NCBI GenBank assembly: GCA_964479625.1 | Contig: CAYZMS010000002.1 | Span: forward strand, 1-64,000 | Reading direction: 5' to 3' | DNA: 64,000 nucleotides | Origin: CAYZMS01 sp964479625 | GTDB lineage: Bacteria; Bacteroidota; Bacteroidia; Chitinophagales; Saprospiraceae | Shown: one piece after another, positions 25,317 through 34,817 of the stretch | Numbering within the stretch: position 1 is the first letter of the stretch | How the letters are laid out: the number at the start of each line of letters is the position of its first letter | Notes under the pieces: model-generated | What the model saw: only the letters and a program-made list of their open reading frames with translations | What the model was told of the DNA's origin: nothing | The model's database searches: none | Program-made: the position numbers and the translations under genes

Positions 25317-25983
25317 CACCCTTGACCAGTTGATCGTTTATAAGAATAATCAGTTGCTGGCTTGTAATAAGCCAGCCGGGGTGCCTGTACAACCCGACCG
25401 CGCAGGCTCACCCGACCTCCAGGGCGTAATGCGCCATTACACAAAAGGCTTCCTTCAGGCTATTCATCGACTAGATCAACCGGTAAGCGGGGTAAATCTT
25501 TTTGCCAGAACACCTAAGGCCTTGGCTGACCTCAGCGCACAGTTTAAGGACCGAAAGGTAGAAAAAAGATACCTGGCGGTAGTCAGCCAGGCTCCTCCAA
25601 TGGAAAAAGGTACTCTAAGCCACCACCTGTTAAAAAAGAAAGGAGATACCAAAACCAGCGTGGTCCCTCCGGAAACGGAAGGGGCAAAGACGGCCCATCT
25701 TATCTACTCCATTCTTGGGGAGAGTGATCGTTATTTTTTACTGGACATTCACCTGGAAAGCGGGCGCTATCATCAGATAAGAGCGCAGTTGGCTGCCATT
25801 GGCTGCCCGGTGAAAGGAGATATAAAATATGGGTTTAAACGAGCCAATGCAGATCGCTCCATCCACCTCCACGCCTGGAGACTCCATTTCGAACACCCGG
25901 TTTCCCGGGCAAGAGAGCAATTGGTTGCCCCCTTACCCCAGGATGACCCCTTATGGGCTTTTTTTGACCAGTATGTTCCTTAA
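25300..25983 (+). CDS. RluA-family pseudouridine synthase, no S4 domain
   Basis: The enzyme isomerises uridine to pseudouridine in rRNA or tRNA. I start at ATG 25300 (MKKWTDTLDQLIVYKNNQ); upstream sequence belongs to the DUF4834 gene in another frame. The 227-aa protein has NKPAGVPVQPDRAG near residue 24, the catalytic HRLDQPVSGVNLFART near 52 with Asp in RLD, and GRYHQIRAQLAAIG near 153, which binds RNA and the flipped base. It lacks an N-terminal S4 domain, unlike the second family member at 53355. Its stop codon overlaps the convergent aldehyde dehydrogenase stop by four bases (TTAA), so the two genes share no transcript but have no spacer either. Confidence 0.92.
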   Translation: MKKWTDTLDQLIVYKNNQLLACNKPAGVPVQPDRAGSPDLQGVMRHYTKGFLQAIHRLDQPVSGVNLFARTPKALADLSAQFKDRKVEKRYLAVVSQAPPMEKGTLSHHLLKKKGDTKTSVVPPETEGAKTAHLIYSILGESDRYFLLDIHLESGRYHQIRAQLAAIGCPVKGDIKYGFKRANADRSIHLHAWRLHFEHPVSRAREQLVAPLPQDDPLWAFFDQYVP

Positions 25984-27509
25984 AGCTCGAACTTTATCCC
26001 CTGAGCCAGCGGAATTTCCGTACCGTAATTGACGGTATTGGTTTGACGCCGCATGTAAGCTTTCCAGGCGTCCGACCCGCTTTCCCTGCCACCGCCGGTT
26101 TCTTTTTCTCCTCCAAAGGCCCCTCCGATCTCGGCCCCACTGGTCCCAATGTTAACATTGGCTATTCCGCAATCTGATCCTGCTGCGGAAAGGAATAGCT
26201 CACTTTCCCGTAGACTATTGGTCATTATAGCGCTACTCAAACCCTGGGGCACGCCATTTTGAATAGCGATCGCTTCCTCAATTTCCGTATACTTCAACAG
26301 GTATAAAATGGGTGCAAAGGTTTCCGTTTGGACGATCTCCAAGTCAGGGCTTGCTTCAGCGATACATGGTTTTACATAGCAACCGGATACATAGGCTGGC
26401 CCCTCTAACCTTCCCCCCGGCACAACGAAAGTGCCTCCCTGAGCTTCAATGGCCTCCAGGGCCTTAAGGTAATTATTAACCGCATCCTGATCGATAAGCG
26501 GCCCAAGGTGGATATTCTCATCCAAGGGATTGCCGATCCTTAACTGGCCGTAGGCCTTCGCAAGTTTATCTCGCACTTCTTCATAAACACTTTCATGAAT
26601 GATCAACCTACGAGTGGAGGTACAACGTTGGCCTGCAGTGCCCACCGCTCCAAATAAGGCGCCGGTTAAAACCAGATCCATATCAGCAGAAGGACTGATA
26701 ATGATAGCATTGTTACCACCCAGTTCGAGTATGGTTTTACCTAATCTGCCTGCAACGGTGGCTCCTACGATCCGGCCCATTCGAATACTGCCTGTTGCGG
26801 ATATTAAGGGAACTCGTTCATCCTTGGTCATAAACGCTCCGGTTACGAAGTCCCCTGTAATGAGGTTGGAGATGCCTTCGGGCAAATCGTTTGCTTCCAG
26901 GATGCCCGCAAAGATATTTTGGCAAGCCCGCGCACAAAGCGGAGTTTTCTCAGAGGCCTTCCAAACCAGGACGTTACCACAAACCAAAGCTAAGGCAGCA
27001 TTCCAACTCCAAACGGCCACCGGGAAGTTAAAAGCAGAAATGATGCCCGTAATTCCAAGGGGATGCCACTGCTCCATCATACGGTGATCGGGCCGTTCGG
27101 AGGGCATAGTCAAACCATACAGTTGTCTGGAAAGTCCAACAGCAAAGTCACAGATGTCGATCATCTCCTGTACTTCGCCCCAGCCTTCTTGCAGACTCTT
27201 CCCCATTTCATAGGAAACCAGACGCCCAAGAGCATCCTTATGCTCCCGCAATGCCAGTCCGAATTGACGAACGACCTCCCCCCGTTGGGGGGCAGGGTAC
27301 TTTCGCCAAAACTGGAAGGCTTGTTGAGCCGTTTCGATCAGATCATCGTATTCTTTACGGGTGGTGCGGCTAATGGAGGCGATCAATACTCCATCAACGG
27401 GGGAATAGGATGCAATCTGGAGGTCAGTCTTTGAACTGGATTGACGACCAGTGCTGGTTCCCTGGTTGTTTACCTGTATTCCAAGTTGCTGCAGGAATGC
27501 TGTATTCAT
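25980..27509 (-). CDS. amaB: ALDH7-type aldehyde dehydrogenase (alpha-aminoadipic semialdehyde dehydrogenase-like)
   Basis: The 509-aa NAD-dependent enzyme is of the antiquitin (ALDH7) group, which oxidises L-alpha-aminoadipate semialdehyde / piperideine-6-carboxylate in lysine breakdown. Marks are GITGIISAFNFPVAVWSWNA near residue 152, the cofactor segment VWKASEKTPL near 182, the catalytic Glu in LELGGNNAI near 267, the catalytic Cys in GQRCTSTRRLIIHE near 300, and the C-terminal AEIGGAFGGEKETGGGRESG with KAYMRRQTNTVNYG, which is specific for the ALDH7 group. It is transcribed towards the RluA gene with overlapping stops. Upstream (26 bases on) lies the YqeY gene on the same strand. The exact substrate is an inference from the family. 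Confidence 0.85.
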   Translation of the reverse strand: MNTAFLQQLGIQVNNQGTSTGRQSSSKTDLQIASYSPVDGVLIASISRTTRKEYDDLIETAQQAFQFWRKYPAPQRGEVVRQFGLALREHKDALGRLVSYEMGKSLQEGWGEVQEMIDICDFAVGLSRQLYGLTMPSERPDHRMMEQWHPLGITGIISAFNFPVAVWSWNAALALVCGNVLVWKASEKTPLCARACQNIFAGILEANDLPEGISNLITGDFVTGAFMTKDERVPLISATGSIRMGRIVGATVAGRLGKTILELGGNNAIIISPSADMDLVLTGALFGAVGTAGQRCTSTRRLIIHESVYEEVRDKLAKAYGQLRIGNPLDENIHLGPLIDQDAVNNYLKALEAIEAQGGTFVVPGGRLEGPAYVSGCYVKPCIAEASPDLEIVQTETFAPILYLLKYTEIEEAIAIQNGVPQGLSSAIMTNSLRESELFLSAAGSDCGIANVNIGTSGAEIGGAFGGEKETGGGRESGSDAWKAYMRRQTNTVNYGTEIPLAQGIKFEL

Positions 27510-27545
27510 GTTTTAGCTGGTTTAGAAAGTGAAGATGGCAATAAA

Positions 27546-27992
27546 TCAGGCAAGTAACTCCTTCACTTTTTGAGAAATCACTTTTCCATCGGCCTGGCCT
27601 GCCAGTTTTTTGGAAAGAATACCCATTACTTTACCCATGTCCTTCATAGATTCCGCCCCGGTTTCTTCAATGACTTGCTTAGCAGCAGCTTCAACTTCCG
27701 CTTCGCTGATTTGTTCGGGCAGGTAACCTTCGATGATTTCCAATTCTTCCCGCTCAATTTGGGCGAGATCATCCCGACCTTCTTTTTCAAATATCTCCAG
27801 AGATTCCCGCCGCTGCTTGGCGAGTTTTTGAAGCATTTTGTTTTCTACTTCAGGAGTGATTTCCTTCCCACTACCATCAGTTTTGAGTAGAAGCAGGGCA
27901 GATTTTATAGCACGGATCCCACGCTTGGCCGCCTCGTCCTTTTCTTTCATGGCGGTTTTCAAATCCTGAGCGATACGTTCTTCTAGTGTCAT
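27546..27992 (-). CDS. GatB/YqeY-domain protein
   Basis: The 148-aa protein consists of a single GatB-YqeY domain, a helical module also found at the tail of the tRNA amidotransferase subunit GatB, where it contacts tRNA. Seen here: MTLEERIAQDLKTAMKEKD at the start, then LLLLKTDGSGKEITPE, QRRESLEIFEKEGRDDL, and near the end GKVMGILSKKLAGQADG, all family hallmarks. Its stand-alone function is not settled, but a tRNA-related role is assumed. The start ATG overlaps the stop of rsmA by four bases (ATGA), so it is translated together with that rRNA methyltransferase. Confidence 0.92.
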   Translation of the reverse strand: MTLEERIAQDLKTAMKEKDEAAKRGIRAIKSALLLLKTDGSGKEITPEVENKMLQKLAKQRRESLEIFEKEGRDDLAQIEREELEIIEGYLPEQISEAEVEAAAKQVIEETGAESMKDMGKVMGILSKKLAGQADGKVISQKVKELLA

Positions 27993-28759
27993 AATTGATA
28001 CAGTTTTTGGCTTATTTCGATAAATTCAGGAATACTGACTTGCTCCGGGCGTCTGCTAAATACATCACTATTCAGTAATTCCAGCTGCTGAGCCAGAGGT
28101 TTCAAGCTGTTGCGTAGCATTTTTCTCCTTTGTCCGAAGGCGGTTTTTACGACCTTTCGAAAATAGGGAAACAGCAGATCACTCACCAAAGGTTCCCTTC
28201 GGCGTTCCAATCTTATCACCCCTGAAAGTACTTTTGGTGGAGGAGAGAAGCTTCCTCTTTCCACAGTAAACAGATATTCTCCTTTGTAGAACGCCTGGGT
28301 TAGTAAACCGATAACCCCATAGGTCTTACTCCCTGGCCCTGCAATGATTCGCTCAGCCATTTCTTTTTGGAACATGCCAACCATTTCGGGGATCAGCTCT
28401 CTGTTTTCCAGCATCTTGAATATGATCTGTGAGGAAATATTGTAGGGGAAATTTCCGATCAAACCGAATGCTTTTCCCTGCATAATCGCCTGGAGGTCTA
28501 TTTTCAGAAAATCGCCCTGAATCAGGCCATCCCCTAATTCCGGATAATGTGCCTCCAGGTAACCTACCATATCGGGATCGGCTTCCACTGCTGTTAACCG
28601 AAATGACCCTTCGAGCAGGTGAGTGGTAAGCATCCCTTTCCCAGGCCCAACTTCCAACACCTGTTCGTACTGATCCGTGAGATGGAGACGCTCTGCGATC
28701 CGCCGGGCAATATCCGCCCGGTTTAAAAAGTGTTGGCCATATGATTTTTTGGCTTTCAA
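27989..28759 (-). CDS. rsmA: 16S rRNA (adenine 1518/1519-N6)-dimethyltransferase RsmA (KsgA)
   Basis: RsmA dimethylates two adjacent adenines in the 3' hairpin of 16S rRNA, a late step and checkpoint of 30S assembly. The 256-aa protein has KKSYGQHFLNRADIARRIAE at the start, SAM motif I in VLEVGPGKGMLTTHLL near residue 36, motif II acidic residue in VEADPDM near 58, and the catalytic NFPYNISSQIIFKML near 107. A C-terminal helical domain (about 185-256) is complete and includes FGQRRKMLRNSLKPL. Length is close to that of E. coli (273). It is first in a short operon with the YqeY gene and is divergent from pdxA. Confidence 0.96.
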   Translation of the reverse strand: MKAKKSYGQHFLNRADIARRIAERLHLTDQYEQVLEVGPGKGMLTTHLLEGSFRLTAVEADPDMVGYLEAHYPELGDGLIQGDFLKIDLQAIMQGKAFGLIGNFPYNISSQIIFKMLENRELIPEMVGMFQKEMAERIIAGPGSKTYGVIGLLTQAFYKGEYLFTVERGSFSPPPKVLSGVIRLERRREPLVSDLLFPYFRKVVKTAFGQRRKMLRNSLKPLAQQLELLNSDVFSRRPEQVSIPEFIEISQKLYQL

Positions 28760-28902
28760 TCAAAATTTGAATTAAAAATTCGGGGAAAAGGGCAGGCCGC
28801 CAGTACCGGAAATGCATCTTCCGTTAATAATTCCCTAACTTTACAAAGTTTAACAAAAATGGGCGTTTTATAAGTCTATACGTCTGGAAAAGTACAAACA
28901 GC

Positions 28903-29973
28903 ATGGAAAAATTGAAGGTTGGCATCAGTATTGGCGACATCAATGGAATTGGAATGGAGATCATTCTTAAAACCTTTGGGAATGAGGATATGCTCAAATT
29001 ATGTACCCCCATTATTTACGGCTCGTCAAAGGTAGCTTCTTACCATAGAAATATAATAGGTGAAGATTTTAATTTTCAACAACTACGTGATGCCCGCAGG
29101 CCTAACCTGGATAGGGTCAATATTGTAAACTGTTGGACCGAAACCGTCAACATTACACTGGGCCAGGCCACCGAGGAGAGTGGACAGTATGCCCTGCGTT
29201 CCCTTGAGGCCGCCACTAACGATCTGAGGGAAGGACTCATCGATGCCCTTGTTACGGCGCCTATTAATAAGGAAGCCATGCAAATGGCCGGCTTCCCATT
29301 TCCGGGACATACGGAATACCTAACTGAAAACCTGGGCAGTGGAGAGAGCCTCATGTTCCTGGTGAACGAAGACTTAAGGGTCGGCCTGGTGACCAACCAC
29401 CTTCCCGTCTCCGAAGTTGCCGCCCATATTAATAAGGATAAGATCATAAAAAAGATCCGAATGATGGCCGACTCTTTAAGGATCGATTTTGGGATCGAAC
29501 GGCCCACAGTAGCTGTTTTGGGTTTAAACCCTCATGCAGGGGATGGCGGCCTGATGGGAAACGAAGAAGAGGATATCATTCGACCCGCTGTTGTGGAATG
29601 TAAGAAGAACGGTTTATTAGTCATGGGGCCTTACCCTGCCGACGGCTTTTTTGGAAGCGGTTCCTATAAGAAATTCGACGGCATTCTTGCTATGTACCAC
29701 GATCAGGGGCTGGTTCCTTTTAAATTACTTTCTTTTGGCAAAGGGGTCAATTTTACCGCCGGGCTTAAAGGTGTCCGTACCTCCCCTGACCACGGAACTG
29801 CTTACGATATCGCTGGAAAGAATCAGGCTGACTCTTCATCCTTTATACAGGCCATCTTCACAGCTATAGATATTGCACGGAATAGGAAAGGTTTTTACCA
29901 GGACCGTGAAAATGGCCTCGCGCAAAATTATTCGAAAAACGGGCTTCGCAGAAAACTACTCGAAGAAGAGTAG
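28903..29973 (+). CDS. pdxA: 4-hydroxythreonine-4-phosphate dehydrogenase PdxA
   Basis: PdxA oxidises 4-phosphohydroxy-L-threonine in the deoxyxylulose-dependent pyridoxal phosphate route. The 356-aa enzyme opens with KVGISIGDINGIGMEIILK, which is the usual family start. Its metal-site and substrate marks are APINKEAMQMAGFPFPGHTE near residue 120 (first His), GLNPHAGDGGLMGNEE near 207, AMYHDQGLVPFK near 264 (second His) and VRTSPDHGTAYDIAGKN near 290 (third His). A slightly longer insertion near residues 40-70 is common in Bacteroidota. No pdxJ is present here. The next gene, a DksA relative, is 123 bases on, with a short hairpin in between. Confidence 0.95.
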   Translation: MEKLKVGISIGDINGIGMEIILKTFGNEDMLKLCTPIIYGSSKVASYHRNIIGEDFNFQQLRDARRPNLDRVNIVNCWTETVNITLGQATEESGQYALRSLEAATNDLREGLIDALVTAPINKEAMQMAGFPFPGHTEYLTENLGSGESLMFLVNEDLRVGLVTNHLPVSEVAAHINKDKIIKKIRMMADSLRIDFGIERPTVAVLGLNPHAGDGGLMGNEEEDIIRPAVVECKKNGLLVMGPYPADGFFGSGSYKKFDGILAMYHDQGLVPFKLLSFGKGVNFTAGLKGVRTSPDHGTAYDIAGKNQADSSSFIQAIFTAIDIARNRKGFYQDRENGLAQNYSKNGLRRKLLEEE

Positions 29974-30096
29974 CCCATTTGGGAAATGGATAGTAATGTA
30001 ATTTTTTCGCAAATCCGCATCGGGATATTTGCAAAATAAAATGGAGGATCAGACTTTTGCGTAAAATTAAATTCCAATCAATTACTAGCGATTAAA

Positions 30097-30483
30097 ATGG
30101 ACCAAGACAAAGAATTTACCCGGTATTCTGATGAAGAATTGGAGGAGTTTCAAGTTATTATTGAGCATAAATTAAACAAGGCTAAAAAGGAGTTAGAATT
30201 TGTGCAAGATCAACTCAACGAGTTGGCGGATAATTCAGATGTTAAAGTAAAAGGCCTCGACGATGCAGTCGGAAGTACAGAAAGCGAGCAGTTGCTGGCC
30301 ATGGCTAACCGAACGCAAAAATTTATTCAACATCTCGAAAATGCGCTCATCCGGATCCAAAACAAAACCTATGGCATCTGCCGGGTAACCGGCAAGCTGA
30401 TCTCTAAAGAGCGGCTTAAGGCAGTTCCACACGCTACACTCAGTATTGATGCCAAACAAAACCGCAACCCTTTGCATCGTTAA
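30097..30483 (+). CDS. TraR/DksA-family protein with incomplete zinc finger
   Basis: The 128-aa protein has a DksA-type layout: a coiled-coil of two helices (about residues 10-50 and 68-90) and a C-terminal globular part with YGICRVTGKLISKERLKAVPHATLSI. In DksA the latter holds a four-Cys zinc finger (C-x2-C...C-x2-C). Here only one Cys (GICRVTG) remains and the others are Thr, Leu and Val, so zinc binding is not expected. Bacteroidota commonly carry this Cys-poor version. DksA modulates RNA polymerase through the secondary channel with ppGpp; the acidic tip of this protein (DNSDVKVKGLDD near residue 45) is compatible with that but not proof. It precedes lspA, 112 bases upstream. Confidence 0.85.
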   Translation: MDQDKEFTRYSDEELEEFQVIIEHKLNKAKKELEFVQDQLNELADNSDVKVKGLDDAVGSTESEQLLAMANRTQKFIQHLENALIRIQNKTYGICRVTGKLISKERLKAVPHATLSIDAKQNRNPLHR

Positions 30484-30595
30484 TTATTTGAAAATAACCA
30501 CCGAACCTGGGGTTATTAGCATCTGTTTAAGTGAGAATAAGAAGATACCAAACGGTACTTCCTGCCTCTTACTCAAATTGTAAATTGATTCATAT

Positions 30596-31246
30596 TTGAA
30601 GGCATCAGCAAAAGTCGGTTGGGTTTTATTTCTGGTCTTACTAATTGACCAGGGTTCGAAGATCTGGGTAAAAACGCACATGCAGTATTTGGAGGAAATC
30701 CAACTTTTCGGATTGGATTGGGCCCTGCTTCATTTTATTGAAAATGATGGGATGGCCTTCGGGATCATTTTCCCCGGCGACCATGGTAAACTATTGCTCA
30801 GCCTCTTCCGGTTGCTGGCAGTTTCCTTCCTGATCTATTTTATCCGGGAATTGATCCGGCTTGGAGCAGGAAATGGTCTGTTGATCAGTTTTTCCCTCAT
30901 CCTTGCCGGAGCGACCGGGAATATTCTGGACAGTGCCTTTTATGGGCTGTTCTTTTCAGCATCTACGGTGCACGGGCCTCCGGCAGAATTATTCCCACCG
31001 GAAGGTGGTTATGCCGGGTTTTTGCATGGCAATGTAGTGGATATGTTCCACTTCCCGGTTTTTAAGGGGGTATATCCCTATTGGATACCCTGGATCGGAG
31101 GAAAATCCTATCAGTTTTTCAAACCCGTTTTTAATATTGCCGACGTGGCCATTACGTTAGGTGTTCTGAACATTTTAATCTTCCAAAGGCGTTATTTCCT
31201 GGAAAGCCGCAGATTGACCAAAAATGAAATCGCTTATTATGAATAA
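30596..31246 (+). CDS. lspA: Signal peptidase II (lipoprotein signal peptidase) LspA
   Basis: LspA cleaves the signal peptide of prolipoproteins after lipid attachment. The 216-aa integral protein has four membrane helices. The catalytic Asp pair lies in TGNILDSAFYGLFF (near residue 117) and FNIADVAITLGVLN (near 180). The N-terminal motif LLIDQGSKIWVKTHM near residue 20 is conserved. An in-frame ATG exists only at the codon for M28 and would remove the first membrane helix, and an in-frame stop lies at 30581-30583, so translation must begin at TTG 30596 (or ATT just upstream). A long periplasmic loop (about residues 125-170) is a usual Bacteroidota insertion. The many lipoproteins in this window depend on it. 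Confidence 0.92.
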   Translation: MKASAKVGWVLFLVLLIDQGSKIWVKTHMQYLEEIQLFGLDWALLHFIENDGMAFGIIFPGDHGKLLLSLFRLLAVSFLIYFIRELIRLGAGNGLLISFSLILAGATGNILDSAFYGLFFSASTVHGPPAELFPPEGGYAGFLHGNVVDMFHFPVFKGVYPYWIPWIGGKSYQFFKPVFNIADVAITLGVLNILIFQRRYFLESRRLTKNEIAYYE

Positions 31247-31280
31247 AAAACGGCCCAATACGCCTGAAGCGCTTGGGCCG
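31245..31280 (-). terminator. Terminator of the ArsR-like gene
   Basis: CGGCCCAA (31251-31258) pairs with TTGGGCCG (31273-31280). In minus-strand reading the stem is followed by TTTTTT (31245-31250). It begins 25 bases after the stop of the regulator. On the + strand it also follows the lspA stop by 4 bases, but with a weak U-tract. Confidence 0.75.
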
Positions 31281-31305
31281 TTCACTATTGTGCTATCCGG
31301 GAAAA

Positions 31306-31611
31306 TTAGTCGTTCATAAAATTGCGAATGGCATCAATAGCGTTACCAATTTTATCATAATTCAAACTGTAGTAAATAAACTTACCTTCTCGTTCGGTGC
31401 GCACCAGATTTGATGTGCGAAGGATGCGCAAATGCTGAGAGGTGATGGATTGTTCGAGATTGAGGGTATTATATATTTTGTTGACATGCACTCGTTCGTG
31501 CTGATCAATAAAACCCAAAATTTCGAGCCGTAAGGGATGGGCTAATGCCCGCAATAATTCAGTAGAGACCTTAAGACCTTTGGTCGAAAGATCGGTTTTT
31601 TGTTTTCTCAT
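31306..31611 (-). CDS. ArsR-fold winged-helix regulator without Cys, copy 1
   Basis: The 101-aa protein has an ArsR/SmtB-type winged helix: LLRALAHPLRLEILGFIDQ at the start, a helix-turn-helix LNLEQSITSQHLRILRTSNL (near residue 50) and a wing with REGKFIYYSLNYDKI. The metal-binding motif (ELCVCDL) of classic ArsR is absent: the same place reads VNKIYNTLNLEQS, and the protein contains no Cys at all, so it does not sense metal through thiols. It is 90 bases downstream of a paralogue with the same HTH core (LEQSVASQHLAILRRAG). The pair therefore looks like a tandem duplication that has diverged. Ligand and targets unknown. Confidence 0.9.
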   Translation of the reverse strand: MRKQKTDLSTKGLKVSTELLRALAHPLRLEILGFIDQHERVHVNKIYNTLNLEQSITSQHLRILRTSNLVRTEREGKFIYYSLNYDKIGNAIDAIRNFMND

Positions 31612-31701
31612 AGTATTGAATTAGTCTAACAACAATGCATAAGACAAATATGCATTTTTTTCTAATTTTTTCAACCTTTAAAGGGTGGATAGTAGCTCGG
31701 A

Positions 31702-32067
31702 CTAAGCCAGGTTTTTCCCAGCCAAATCTCCGACAAGTTGGGAGATTTCGACCAGGCGATCCTTATCCAGGGAGTAATAAATAAACTTTCCCTGACGGTT
31801 TGTCTTTACCACTCCTGCACGTCGAAGGATGGCTAAATGCTGGGAAGCTACGGATTGTTCCAGGCGCAAGCGCACATAGATATCCGTTACTGTCAAAGAG
31901 TCTTCTTCTTCCAGTAAATCGATCACCCGTTGGCGAAGTTTGTGGTTAATGGCTCGCAGAACGAGCACGGCTTTTCGCAATTGGTTGTAATCAAGGTGAA
32001 TATCCTCTTGTCCACGTTTTAGTACAATTGCTTCACTTTTCTGTTTGCTCATGGTTGACATCTTCAA
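31702..32067 (-). CDS. ArsR-fold winged-helix regulator without Cys, copy 2
   Basis: The 121-aa protein has the same fold as the next gene downstream. An N-terminal extension of about 30 residues (MKMSTMSKQKSEAIVLKRGQ...) precedes the domain, which runs from LRAINHKLRQRVIDLLEEE through the HTH LRLEQSVASQHLAILRRAGV to the wing RQGKFIYYSLDKDRL. It contains no Cys. The recognition helix is close to that of copy 1 but not identical, so the two may recognise related operators. It lies between tsaB (upstream, 66 bases) and copy 1. The start could also be a Met at codon 3 or 6. Confidence 0.9.
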   Translation of the reverse strand: MKMSTMSKQKSEAIVLKRGQEDIHLDYNQLRKAVLVLRAINHKLRQRVIDLLEEEDSLTVTDIYVRLRLEQSVASQHLAILRRAGVVKTNRQGKFIYYSLDKDRLVEISQLVGDLAGKNLA

Positions 32068-32132
32068 AAAAACCTAAAATTTGAATTTAACAATTAAGTC
32101 ACAAGGGAGGCCGTTTCAGGGGCAGCCTCTTT

Positions 32133-32825
32133 TCATAATATTTTCTTAGGCGTCGTAATGTTAGGTGGTTTTAGGTAAAGAGGCTCAGCATAGGCAATAT
32201 CCACAAACTTTTTTTGCTCCCAGGCTTCAAAAGCCAGTGGGCTCAGGTATTGGGCCGAGCATTCCAGAGACAAGATAGTTGAATGAGGTGCTGGGAAGTA
32301 TTCCTTCCCTTTTTCCGCACCGTTTCCGCAATAGGTCATTGCCTGACCTGTTTGCCAGAACGCCTGTAATGCGTGCGTTCCCTCCGTTATTACAAGATTC
32401 GTTGCGGGTACAACCGCTTTGCCTCTTGCATCGTAAATTGCCGTATACACTTCCATTCTTCTAGCATCGATCATAGGGCAGTACAATTCTTCCTCCTTTT
32501 TTCGAACCCTACGTGCGCCATCAGCAAGTGCCTGCAAAGTATCCACTGCAATCAAGGGTATCTGCAACGCATAAGCGATTCCCTTTGCAGTACTCCAGCC
32601 TACCCGAAGACCGGTATAGGAACCGGGTCCGCTACTTACGGCGATCGCTGAAAGGTCTCGAATAGTGTAGATACTTGCGTCCAGACACTTCGCAATTAAA
32701 TTCGTTAGCTGTGAAGCGTGCTGGAATGCCTGATGGGTTTCCTGTAATGAAAGAAGGTGTTCATCTTGAGCTAAAGCAACGGAACACACCTCCGTTGCAG
32801 TCTCAATGCACAATAATAACGCCAT
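32133..32825 (-). CDS. tsaB: tRNA threonylcarbamoyladenosine biosynthesis protein TsaB
   Basis: TsaB partners TsaD and TsaE in making t6A37, an essential tRNA modification next to ANN-decoding anticodons. The 230-aa protein has the actin-like (ASKHA) start LLCIETATEVCSVALAQD, the conserved SSGPGSYTGLRVGWSTAKGI near residue 63, and LIAVDTLQALADGA. It lacks the metal-binding HxxxH of TsaD, as it should. The C-terminal part (about 150-230) is divergent as in most TsaB proteins. It is first in a three-gene minus-strand run with the two ArsR-like genes. tsaD and tsaE are not in the window. Confidence 0.93.
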   Translation of the reverse strand: MALLLCIETATEVCSVALAQDEHLLSLQETHQAFQHASQLTNLIAKCLDASIYTIRDLSAIAVSSGPGSYTGLRVGWSTAKGIAYALQIPLIAVDTLQALADGARRVRKKEEELYCPMIDARRMEVYTAIYDARGKAVVPATNLVITEGTHALQAFWQTGQAMTYCGNGAEKGKEYFPAPHSTILSLECSAQYLSPLAFEAWEQKKFVDIAYAEPLYLKPPNITTPKKIL

Positions 32826-33038
32826 TATATAAATAAAATGTATTTATGAGCACAAATAATCCCGTAAAAAAATGTTAAAAATTTTATTGATATATGAGTT
32901 ACCGGAAGCTATCGGCCACGAAAAGGCCTTAAATTACTGGCCAACGGTTCTGTTAAACGACCGTCTGCTCCGCCTTGCCCCGCTGCCAGGCAGTTGAACA
33001 GAATATTCGAGATGCACGGATTAATATCAAAGACGCCT

Positions 33039-33046
33039 TATCTTTG
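33039..33046 (+). promoter_or_regulatory. Candidate -7 box for prfA
   Basis: TATCTTTG fits TAnnTTTG and lies 60 bases before the prfA ATG at 33107. A TTG at the -33 position is absent. Confidence 0.35.
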
Positions 33047-33106
33047 TTTCTCCTGTTTATTAAAACATTACCACCATTTCCTGGATTAAAATACAAAAGT
33101 AAGCGA

Positions 33107-34177
<1,071 letters not shown>

Positions 34178-34187
34178 GCCTTTTTAT

Positions 34188-34814
34188 TTACTTTTTATTA
34201 TAGGCATTCATTGCATGCTGCAGCCCAATGGTACCAAAGGCAAGGGCAGTGTCGCAGGCAATATCCAGGATGCCCGGTAGTTGTTCGGCTTCTTCCCCGG
34301 ACCAGGCACCCAGGACGTAATCGACCTGGCGGCCCTTGCCAAACTCGTTTCCTATCCCAATACGCAGACGGGAGTAGTCGTTGCCCCCAGTCATCTGGTC
34401 GATGTCTTTGAGGCCGTTATGGCCGCCGTCGCTGCCTTTTCCACGTAGGCGTTGCTTACCGAAGGGCAGGTTGAGATCGTCCATCACCACAAGGAGGTTT
34501 TGTTTATCGATCTTTTCCTTTTGCAACCAGTAGCGCAAGGCCTTGCCGCTGCGATTCATATAGGTCGAAGGTTTGAGCAGTATAAAGGTTCGCCCCTTAT
34601 ACTTCAGCCGGGCAATATCCCCCAGAGTATCATTTTTGAATTCGACCTCAAACCGGGCAGCCAGGCGATCAACTACATCGAAGCCAACATTGTGTCGGGT
34701 TCCGTCGTAATCCAGGCCCATATTTCCGAGGCCAGCAATCAGGTATTTCATTGGATCCGGTACGTTTGGCGTTTTTCGAAAACGCAACCAATCCCTAAAA
34801 AAGTTCCAATTCAT
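34188..34814 (-). CDS. pth: Peptidyl-tRNA hydrolase
   Basis: Pth releases peptides from tRNA after abortive translation. The family core starts at residue 22 (MKYLIAGLGNMGLDYDGTRH), preceded by about 21 extra residues (MNWNFFRDWLRFRKTPNVPD). I keep the long form because this upstream segment begins 3 bases after the dapD stop and similar N-terminal additions occur in other Bacteroidota; the alternative start is ATG at 34751. Catalytic residues are the His in TRHNVGFDVVD, Asn in PSTYMNRSG and Asp in VVMDDLNLPFG (near 116). GSDGGHNGLKDID is also conserved. Length 208 (or 187) is normal. It follows dapD on the same strand. Confidence 0.94.
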   Translation of the reverse strand: MNWNFFRDWLRFRKTPNVPDPMKYLIAGLGNMGLDYDGTRHNVGFDVVDRLAARFEVEFKNDTLGDIARLKYKGRTFILLKPSTYMNRSGKALRYWLQKEKIDKQNLLVVMDDLNLPFGKQRLRGKGSDGGHNGLKDIDQMTGGNDYSRLRIGIGNEFGKGRQVDYVLGAWSGEEAEQLPGILDIACDTALAFGTIGLQHAMNAYNKK

Positions 34815-34817
34815 AGA

